NCBI GenBank assembly: GCA_046537875.1
Contig: JBKHJZ010000102.1
Span: forward strand, 1-11,740
Direction: 5' to 3'
Length of the DNA stretch: 11,740 nucleotides
Source: JBKHJZ01 sp046537875
GTDB lineage: Bacteria; Actinomycetota; Acidimicrobiia; Acidimicrobiales; VFJN01
Position numbers and translations under genes: made by a program. Positions 7,455-11,740 of the stretch are shown here, one piece after another. Below the pieces are notes generated by a model. The model made no database searches. It was given only the letters and a program-made list of their open reading frames with translations, and was not told the DNA's origin. Position 1 is the first letter of the stretch; each line of letters opens with the position of its first letter.

Positions 7455-7617
7455 GTGCCCTGGCCAGCAACATCGGCGACCCGCCACGCCGGCCAGATTC
7501 GCCGCTGGCTGCGTCCTCGTCCTCGACGTAGCTACGGCTATGCCTTCGTCCTGCGTCCTTGCCAGCGACACATCTGACTCGCCGTGGACGGGGCAAACGT
7601 CACTGGCCAGGGCACTA
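7453..7617. mobile_element. Candidate MITE-like long imperfect palindrome
   Basis: The ends are a perfect 15-bp inverted repeat: TAGTGCCCTGGCCAG (7453-7467) and its complement (7603-7617). Arms stay similar inward at constant spacing, for example CAGAT and CGCTGGC on both sides, about two thirds identity over the outer 57 bases. The middle is CGTAGC-TACG-GCTATG, centred at the same point (7535) as the ends. If TA is taken as a duplicated target, the element is a 161-bp unit flanked by TA, as for IS630/mariner-type miniature elements. There is no transposase. Alternatives are an intergenic repeat family or a structured leader. Similar copies elsewhere in the genome would decide it. Confidence 0.5.
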
Positions 7618-7640
7618 CTGCCCGCCTCCCACGGTGGCAT

Positions 7641-7661
7641 GCGGGGCCGGTGGTGGCCCGC
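7641..7661 (-). terminator. Hairpin after the LysR gene
   Basis: GCGGGGCC and GGCCCGC form a stem with one bulge around a GGTGGT loop, 18 bases beyond the LysR stop at 7679. No T-run is present, so the terminator role is inferred from place and stem strength. Confidence 0.35.
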
Positions 7662-7678
7662 TGCCGGTGCCGCTCGGA

Positions 7679-8605
7679 TCAGTCGGCCGCGGCGCCCGCG
7701 TCGAGCCGAGCGTGGACGCCGGGCAGGTCGGCGTCGGCGACCAGGTTCCGGACGGCCTCGCAGACCGCGCGGGCCGGGGCGGAGAGTCGTCCCCGGCGCG
7801 GGTGCGCGAGGCCGACGGAGCGGGGCGCGATCCCGTCGATCTCGACCCGCCGCGAGGAGCCGGCCCGCTGCCCGGGGGCTGCGGTCGCCGGGACCATCGC
7901 CGCACCGAAGCCCTCGGCGGCGAGCGTCGCCAGCAGCACGATCCCGTCGATCTCGGCCTGGGCCGCCATCCTCACGCCGATCCGCGCGGCCTGCTCGTCG
8001 AGCTCGTCCCGGAACGGCGTTCCCTGCGGCTCGAGGAGCAGCTCATGGCCGGCGAGAGTGGCGAGATCGACCCGGTCGTGCTCGGCCAGCGGGTGGCCGA
8101 GCGGCACGAGCAGGATGCGGTCCTCGTCGAACAGCGGCTCGGTGGCGAGGTCCGCATCGTGCACGGGCAGGTTGATGACCGCGAGGTCGAGTGTCTCGGC
8201 GACGACCTGCGGCACCAGGGAGGTGGTGGTGGCGTCGACCACGACCACGTTCACGAGCGGGAAGCGCTCGGCCATGAGGTCCAGCAAGCGGGGCACCAGC
8301 CACCGGCTGACCGTCCCGAGGCAGCCGAGCCGCACGGTGCCCGACACCTCGCGCAGCATCGACTCGACATCGGCCCGCAGCGACTCGAGCTCGTGCTGGA
8401 TCCGCCGGGCACGCCCCAGCACCACCTCGCCCTCGTCGGTGAGCGCCCCGGTCGACCGGTCGACGAGCGTGGCGCCGAGCTCACGCTCGAGTCGGGCGAC
8501 GTGGGTCGAGACGTTGGACTGGACCGTGTGGAGCGCTCGGGCGGCAGCCGAGAACGAACCGGCGTCGGCAACGGCGGCGAGCGCGGTGAGCTGGCGGAGG
8601 TCCAT
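7679..8605 (-). CDS. LysR-family transcriptional regulator
   Basis: This 308-aa protein has a typical LysR N-terminal winged helix-turn-helix (residues 1-60: MDLRQLTALAAVADAGSF, SAAARALHTVQSNVSTHVARLE, RELGATLVDRS), a linker helix (65-90), and a two-lobe periplasmic-binding-like effector domain (about 90-300: TVRLGCLGTVSRWLVPRLL, DLAVINLPV, LLVPLGHPLA). LysR proteins bind T-N11-A dyads and usually control a divergent gene plus themselves. The nearest divergent unit here is an apparent small RNA, not a protein gene. ATG 8605 has TATCAT 8 bases upstream and no ribosome-binding site, suggesting a leaderless mRNA, and a T-N11-A dyad overlaps the region just upstream of that box. The ligand cannot be predicted. 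Confidence 0.95.
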   Translation of the reverse strand: MDLRQLTALAAVADAGSFSAAARALHTVQSNVSTHVARLERELGATLVDRSTGALTDEGEVVLGRARRIQHELESLRADVESMLREVSGTVRLGCLGTVSRWLVPRLLDLMAERFPLVNVVVVDATTTSLVPQVVAETLDLAVINLPVHDADLATEPLFDEDRILLVPLGHPLAEHDRVDLATLAGHELLLEPQGTPFRDELDEQAARIGVRMAAQAEIDGIVLLATLAAEGFGAAMVPATAAPGQRAGSSRRVEIDGIAPRSVGLAHPRRGRLSAPARAVCEAVRNLVADADLPGVHARLDAGAAAD

Positions 8606-8613
8606 CGCTCAAC

Positions 8614-8619
8614 ATGATA
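8614..8619 (-). promoter_or_regulatory. -10 box of a probable leaderless promoter for the LysR gene
   Basis: The minus strand reads TATCAT, 8 bases, ATG. An overlapping TACTAT three bases upstream is a second option. No clear -35 hexamer is seen. Confidence 0.55.
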
Positions 8620-8620
8620 G

Positions 8621-8633
8621 TACCCATCGGTAA
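8621..8633. promoter_or_regulatory. Candidate LysR operator (T-N11-A dyad)
   Basis: TACCCATCGGTAA obeys T-N11-A on both strands and contains the dyad TACC-GATG-GGTA (minus strand). It lies immediately upstream of the LysR -10 box and about 50 bases before the predicted start of the divergent small RNA, the usual place for a LysR recognition site. Confidence 0.5.
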
Positions 8634-8640
8634 CAACTGT

Positions 8641-8669
8641 TTGACGGATCGCTCCCCCGCCTGTTGAAT
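8641..8669 (+). promoter_or_regulatory. Sigma70-type promoter of the small RNA
   Basis: TTGACG (8641-8646), a 17-base spacer, then TTGAAT (8664-8669) give a good -35 and a fair -10 at ideal spacing. It points right into a region with no protein gene on the plus strand and predicts a start near 8676-8678. Confidence 0.6.
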
Positions 8670-8676
8670 TGGAGTC

Positions 8677-8804
8677 GACAACGAGCGGCTGGAACGGTTC
8701 CCCCCGCCGAAGGCCGCTCGGCACAGAGTGCCGCTGACGGTCCCCCTCCCGAGGCGACGCACCTGCAGGAGCCGGCCGACCCACCCGCGGCCGGCTCCTC
8801 TTCG
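8677..8804 (+). ncRNA. Stand-alone small RNA resembling the actinobacterial 6C RNA
   Basis: The region has promoter, structure and terminator but no credible protein gene. Hairpin 1 is an 8-bp perfect stem, CGAGCGGC (8682-8689) with GCCGCTCG (8713-8720), whose large loop carries exactly six C (8700-8705). A second structure pairs GTGC-CGCT (8728-8735) with GGCG/GCAC (8753-8762) around a loop with CCCCCTCCC (8742-8750). A compact alternative, CGGCAC-AGA-GTGCCG (8719-8733), competes with it. A 12-bp terminator stem ends the RNA. Two C-rich hairpin loops followed by a terminator is the description of the 6C motif, a conserved actinobacterial sRNA. The C-rich loops could pair with G-rich ribosome-binding sites. 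Identity is from recalled motif features, not a covariance search; the ends are estimates. Confidence 0.55.
8767..8804 (+). terminator. Strong terminal hairpin of the small RNA
   Basis: AGGAGCCGGCCG (8767-8778) and CGGCCGGCTCCT (8788-8799) form a perfect 12-bp stem with a 9-base loop. CTTCGTCT follows on the plus strand, a weak T-rich tail that favours rightward termination. It may also stop leftward transcripts from the GGDEF gene. Confidence 0.65.
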
Positions 8805-8882
8805 TCTCGGGGCGGTGCCGGCGCCGGGCTCGTGCCGTCCTCCGGGTGCCGGCGGTCCCCGCATCCGGCGACGGAGCGCGCC

Positions 8883-10664
8883 TCAGGTCGGGTAGCGGAC
8901 GACGCGGCCACGCCCGGTGGACTTCGCCTCGCGGAGGGCGTCGTCGACACGGGCGAGGATGGTCGCAACCGGGGTGCCGGGCTCCAGGTCGGTGATCCCG
9001 ATGCTGGCATCGAGCCGCACCGAGACGTCGCCGCCCGGCTGGGGGGTGACGGGTTCTCGCACCACCGCCAGGAGGCGCTTGGCCACGGCCTCGACGTCGT
9101 GGTGGGCCCCGAGGCGCTCGCAGAGCACGGCGAACTCGTCGCCGCCGATGCGAGCGACCAGGTCGCCGGGCCGGAGCGCACCGACGAGGCGGTCGGCCAC
9201 GATCGCCAGCACCTGGTCGCCGACGGGATGGCCGAAGTGGTCGTTGACCGGCTTGAAGTGGTCGAGGTCGAGCGAGAGCACGGCCGCCTTGTCCTCGCCG
9301 CCCTGCAGCACGGCCTCCAGCCGGTCCCTGAAGGCGATCCGGTTGGCCAGGCCGGTCAGCGGATCGTGCGTGGCCGCGAACTCCAGGGTGCGGTGGCTGC
9401 GGTCCCACTGCAGCGTGAGGCGCAGGAGCTGGCCGACGCGCCGCACGGTGGTCCACGTGAACCGGGACGGCGGCCCCGGGAAGCGGCGCCAGACCACGAG
9501 CGCGGAGCCAGGTTCGGGATCGCTCGAGACCACGATGGGGTGCACCCAGCAGGCCTGGAAGCCCTCGGCGTGCGCCAGTGCCGCGAGCGGCGGGGGGAGC
9601 TGGTCGACGCTCTCGGCGACCACGTCGTCGCCGTCGCGCAGGGCGTCGCTCCACGGGCTCTCCACCTCGCTGACCAGCAGGTGCGCCGCCGACCCGGCCG
9701 TCAGCCCGAAGTGTCGGCCCGACCACCGGTCGCCGACCGCCGCTGCCGACCCGGGCACCATCCGCTCGAGGGCGCCGACGAGCCGGGTGAGGGCGTCCCC
9801 CACCCTCGCACCTTCGGCCATGCCGCCGAGCGCCAGGTCGAGCGCGTGCTCGTACCCCACCCGCCGGACGTTGACCACGTACCACGGCAGGCCGGTGCGG
9901 ATGGTGGTGACGACCGAGACCTCGCACGGCATGACCGTGCCGTTCCCGTGGACCAGGTCCACGGGGAACCCGACGCCGCCCCAGGGAGCGAGCTCGAAGG
10001 CCTCGTCGATCGCCGCGAAGGCCGACACCGCGTCGCTGATCGAGTCAGGGGCGACCACCTTGGCGAAGCTCTGCCCCACGATGTCCTCACGACGCCACCC
10101 GAAGAAGCGCTCGACCGAGGCGCTGAGCCAGCGGAACACCCCCCGCTCGTCGATCAACGCCAGCGGGAAGATGGCGTGGTCGGCCATCGCCCGGAACACC
10201 TCGTCGGTCGGCCCTGCCCGCTCGACGAGCTCGATCCGGTTCCCGAACGGGTCGTGGGTGTGCCCGCGCCGATCGCCGGCAGGATCGGTCGCCTCGACCA
10301 CCTCGCCGCCCGCGGCCCGCAGCCGCTCCGCCATGCGGTCGAGGTCGTCCACGACCAGCGCCGGGTGGGCCTTCCGGGCCGGGACGAAGCCGTCCTCGAC
10401 GCCGAGGTGGAGGCGGATCCCCGGTCCCTCGAACCAGCATCCGCCGCGGGCGGCCAGCTCGGGTGGCTTGGCGACCCGCCGGAGGCCGAGGACGTCGCCG
10501 TAGAAGTGCTCGGCCGTCCGCTCGGCCCGCATCCCCGCCGGCATCGCCAGTTGGACGTGGTCGATGCCGAGCACGTGGGCGCCGGGCTGGCCGTTCGCGG
10601 GATCGCTCAGCTGCCGGCGTACGGCCGGCGGGTGGTCATCGGAGTGCCGTCCGCCGTGATCCAC
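8883..10664 (-). CDS. Diguanylate cyclase with VOC (glyoxalase-like), PAS and GAF-like sensory domains
   Basis: Domains in order in this 593-aa protein: a VOC/glyoxalase-fold domain (33-148) with possible metal ligands His36 (IDHVQL), His86 (RLHLG), His100 (KAHPALVV) and Glu145 (RIELVE); a PAS domain (about 154-268: AIFPLALIDERGVFRWLSASVERFFGW); a GAF-like region (about 280-410, less certain); and a GGDEF domain (425-593). The GGDEF part has HDPLTGLANR (433-442), the metal Asp in LDLDHFK (466-468), an intact GGDEF (507-511), and an RPGD inhibitory site (498-501) five residues before it. It should make c-di-GMP from GTP with product inhibition. No membrane segment is visible, so it is probably cytosolic. 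Start is GTG 10664 with GGTGAG about 8 bases upstream. The VOC fusion is unusual and may bind a ligand rather than catalyse. Confidence 0.93.
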   Translation of the reverse strand: MDHGGRHSDDHPPAVRRQLSDPANGQPGAHVLGIDHVQLAMPAGMRAERTAEHFYGDVLGLRRVAKPPELAARGGCWFEGPGIRLHLGVEDGFVPARKAHPALVVDDLDRMAERLRAAGGEVVEATDPAGDRRGHTHDPFGNRIELVERAGPTDEVFRAMADHAIFPLALIDERGVFRWLSASVERFFGWRREDIVGQSFAKVVAPDSISDAVSAFAAIDEAFELAPWGGVGFPVDLVHGNGTVMPCEVSVVTTIRTGLPWYVVNVRRVGYEHALDLALGGMAEGARVGDALTRLVGALERMVPGSAAAVGDRWSGRHFGLTAGSAAHLLVSEVESPWSDALRDGDDVVAESVDQLPPPLAALAHAEGFQACWVHPIVVSSDPEPGSALVVWRRFPGPPSRFTWTTVRRVGQLLRLTLQWDRSHRTLEFAATHDPLTGLANRIAFRDRLEAVLQGGEDKAAVLSLDLDHFKPVNDHFGHPVGDQVLAIVADRLVGALRPGDLVARIGGDEFAVLCERLGAHHDVEAVAKRLLAVVREPVTPQPGGDVSVRLDASIGITDLEPGTPVATILARVDDALREAKSTGRGRVVRYPT

Positions 10665-10732
10665 TCGATCTGCTCACCGTTCGTCGTGTGCGGCCTGGTC
10701 TCGGCGCTGGTGCCGTCCGGCGGTCGACGAGC

Positions 10733-10738
10733 ACTGTA
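10733..10738 (-). promoter_or_regulatory. Possible -10 box for the GGDEF gene
   Basis: The minus strand reads TACAGT, fitting TAnnnT, and would give a ~60-base leader before GTG 10664. No -35 match is seen, so this is weak. Confidence 0.25.
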
Positions 10739-10782
10739 CGGGGCGTGTCCGGCGCCCGGGCGGCGGGCCGAGCACACCGATC

Positions 10783-10802
10783 ATGTCACCTTCGGGAGAC
10801 AT
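10783..10802. repeat. Hairpin with UUCG tetraloop between divergent GGDEF and GntR genes
   Basis: ATGTCACC-TTCG-GGAGACAT forms an 8-bp stem with one A/A mismatch closed by C-UUCG-G, a very stable RNA tetraloop in the plus-strand sense. It lies 63 bases before the GntR start. As DNA it is also a dyad (ATGTC/GACAT) suited to a dimeric regulator. Confidence 0.45.
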
Positions 10803-10830
10803 CCCGTAGCCCGGCTGGCGGGCGAAGGCT

Positions 10831-10849
10831 TGCACCGGATCGCGGTGCA
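10831..10849. promoter_or_regulatory. 7-bp inverted repeat upstream of the GntR gene
   Basis: TGCACCG-GATCG-CGGTGCA is perfect. TTGCAC (10830-10835), which overlaps it, could serve as a -35 for the GntR gene, though no good -10 follows at standard spacing. It may be an operator for this promoter. Confidence 0.4.
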
Positions 10850-10867
10850 GACAAGTCTATGACAAGT
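10849..10867. promoter_or_regulatory. Candidate GntR autoregulatory operator overlapping the start codon
   Basis: Three nested symmetries are present: AGAC-AA-GTCT (10849-10858), GTC-TAT-GAC (10855-10863) and a direct repeat ACAAGT at 10851 and 10862. GTC/GAC half-sites around an AT-rich centre are usual for HutC-type GntR operators. The site would sit on the transcription start of its own gene. Confidence 0.4.
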
Positions 10868-11597
10868 GCGTGAGGTCCGGTATCGAGCCATCGCCGACGA
10901 GCTGCGGGCCAGGGTGGAGTCCGGGGAGCTGGCCGCCGGCGTGCTGCTCCCCAGCGAGAGCCGCCTGTCGGCGACCCACGGGGTGAGCAGGGTGACGGTC
11001 CGCAAGGCGCTGGAGCTCCTCCGGGACGAGGGCCTGATCGACGCGCGGCAGGGGTTCGGCTGGTTCGTCGCCACCGCGCCGGTCCGGCAGGCGCTCGGCC
11101 GGCTCGGCACCATCGAGGAGCAACTCGCGTCGCTCGGGGTGGAGTCGGAGCGCCGGGTGGTGGGCTTCGGGTTCACGGAGGCGCCGCCCAGGGTGCGGCA
11201 GGTGCTCGGCCGGGACACGGTGCTCGAGGTGCGGCGGGTCAACCTGGCGGACGGCCAGCCGTTCGCCAGGGTCACCGTGTGGTGCCCCGAGGAGCTCGGG
11301 GCCCGGCTCTCGCGCGCCGAGGTCGAGCGGTCGCCCTTCTACGAGCTCGTCGCCGTGCCCATCGGAGGGGCCACCCAGACAATCGGCGCCGCGGTGGCCG
11401 GGCGCGACGACGCCGAGTTGCTCGCCGTCCCCGTGGGCTCCCCGGTGCTCCGGTGCGAGCGGATCACGTTCGCCACCGAGGGACCGCCGGTGCTCATGTC
11501 GGAGCACCTGTTCCCCGCCCACCGCACCGAGTTCGTGGTGGAGCTCCAACGGGTGGAGCCCTCGATCGGCCCCTCCGGGCTCCGCTTGGTGGAGTAG
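10866..11597 (+). CDS. GntR-family (HutC/UTRA) transcriptional regulator
   Basis: The 243-aa protein has an N-terminal GntR winged helix (residues 5-70: YRAIADELRARVESGELAAGVLLPSE, then THGVSRVTVRKALELLRDEGLI, then the wing ARQGFGWFV) and a C-terminal UTRA ligand-binding domain (about 80-240: VLEVRRVNLADGQPFARV, SPFYELV, ATQTIGAAVAGRDDAELLAVPVGSPVLRCERITF, SEHLFPAHRTEFVVEL). Members sense small metabolites (amino-acid catabolites, amino sugars, fatty acids) and usually repress. The start is GTG 10866, immediately before the conserved first helix; no ribosome-binding site is seen. It is divergent from the GGDEF gene with about 200 bases between starts, so the two may be coregulated. No target gene or ligand is evident in the window. 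Confidence 0.94.
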   Translation: MREVRYRAIADELRARVESGELAAGVLLPSESRLSATHGVSRVTVRKALELLRDEGLIDARQGFGWFVATAPVRQALGRLGTIEEQLASLGVESERRVVGFGFTEAPPRVRQVLGRDTVLEVRRVNLADGQPFARVTVWCPEELGARLSRAEVERSPFYELVAVPIGGATQTIGAAVAGRDDAELLAVPVGSPVLRCERITFATEGPPVLMSEHLFPAHRTEFVVELQRVEPSIGPSGLRLVE

Positions 11598-11648
11598 CGC
11601 GGCGCCCGTTGTCCTTCTGGCAGCGGTGGCTTCGTGGGGGCGGCTGGG

Positions 11649-11666
11649 CGCCGCCAATTGGCGGCG
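11649..11666. terminator. 18-bp perfect palindrome after the GntR gene
   Basis: CGCCGCCAATTGGCGGCG is its own reverse complement. It lies 52 bases beyond the GntR stop and would fold as a 7-bp GC stem with an AATT loop. No T-run follows. It could instead be an operator for a gene beyond the window. Confidence 0.4.
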
Positions 11667-11697
11667 GCTGAGCCTGGGAGCCCGGTGCGGTCCTCGC

Positions 11698-11723
11698 TCG
11701 GTGTCCGCCTGCACCGACACCGA
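11698..11723. repeat. 7-bp inverted repeat near the window end
   Basis: TCGGTGT (11698-11704) pairs with ACACCGA (11717-11723) across 12 bases. The stretch 11598-11740 contains no recognisable gene start; this repeat and the preceding palindrome are all I see in it. Confidence 0.35.
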
Positions 11724-11740
11724 TGCCGACCGCTGCCGGT

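Noticed and set aside
7411..7596. N-terminal extension of citrate synthase to 485 residues
   Set aside because: It translates the palindromic element, has no homology to citrate synthase, and a good ribosome-binding site supports GTG 7410.
8606..8882. Small protein gene in the LysR-GGDEF gap
   Set aside because: No frame with a plausible start and coding character was found; paired hairpins, promoter and terminator fit an RNA gene better.
8251..9927. 558-codon frame on the minus strand crossing the sRNA region
   Set aside because: It is a shifted frame of the GGDEF and LysR genes and would read through both of their real boundaries.
8664..10862. 732-codon open frame on the plus strand
   Set aside because: It runs antisense to the VOC-PAS-GGDEF gene, has no recognisable domain and is of low-complexity composition typical of high-GC shadow frames.

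Overview
The window is very GC-rich (clearly above 70% by eye) and densely coded on both strands. Acyl-CoA enzymes, an acyl-ACP-thioesterase-like protein, an eRF1-like baeRF protein and apparently leaderless promoters suggest a high-GC actinobacterium, perhaps of the Acidimicrobiia. That placement is an inference from gene content, not from a marker gene. I see no rRNA, tRNA, CRISPR array or transposase.

Layout. The left edge cuts into an NDP-forming acyl-CoA synthetase (2-1354, +), which converges on an acyl-CoA dehydrogenase (1388-2509, -). A 67-bp divergent promoter region leads to a GNAT acetyltransferase (2577-3092, +), followed by a two-hotdog thioesterase (3137-4015, +). The tail of the thioesterase overlaps the end of a convergent baeRF gene (3901-5115, -). 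The baeRF gene is the last member of a likely leftward operon: citrate synthase (6139-7410), a quinone-oxidoreductase-like MDR enzyme (5180-6121), then baeRF. Upstream of citrate synthase is a ~165-bp imperfect palindrome with 15-bp perfect ends (7453-7617) that looks like a miniature mobile element; its edge supplies part of the putative -10 box.

The right half is regulatory. A LysR-type regulator (7679-8605, -) is divergent not from a protein gene but from an apparent stand-alone small RNA (about 8677-8804, +). That RNA has its own -35/-10 promoter, C-rich hairpin loops including exactly six consecutive C, and a 12-bp terminal hairpin; it resembles the actinobacterial 6C RNA. A T-N11-A dyad lies between the two promoters. 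Next is a GGDEF diguanylate cyclase with an unusual N-terminal glyoxalase/VOC domain fused to PAS and GAF-like regions (8883-10664, -). Last is a divergent GntR/HutC regulator (10866-11597, +) with dyads in front of its start.

How they fit together. The left half handles acyl-CoA and acetyl-CoA flux (acyl-CoA formation, dehydrogenation, thioester hydrolysis, entry into the TCA cycle). The right half combines two one-component regulators, c-di-GMP synthesis and a small RNA. Four genes share a TAnnn(T)-8/9 nt-ATG arrangement typical of leaderless mRNAs. The most unusual items are the VOC-PAS-GAF-GGDEF fusion, the LysR/sRNA divergent pair and the palindromic element upstream of citrate synthase.
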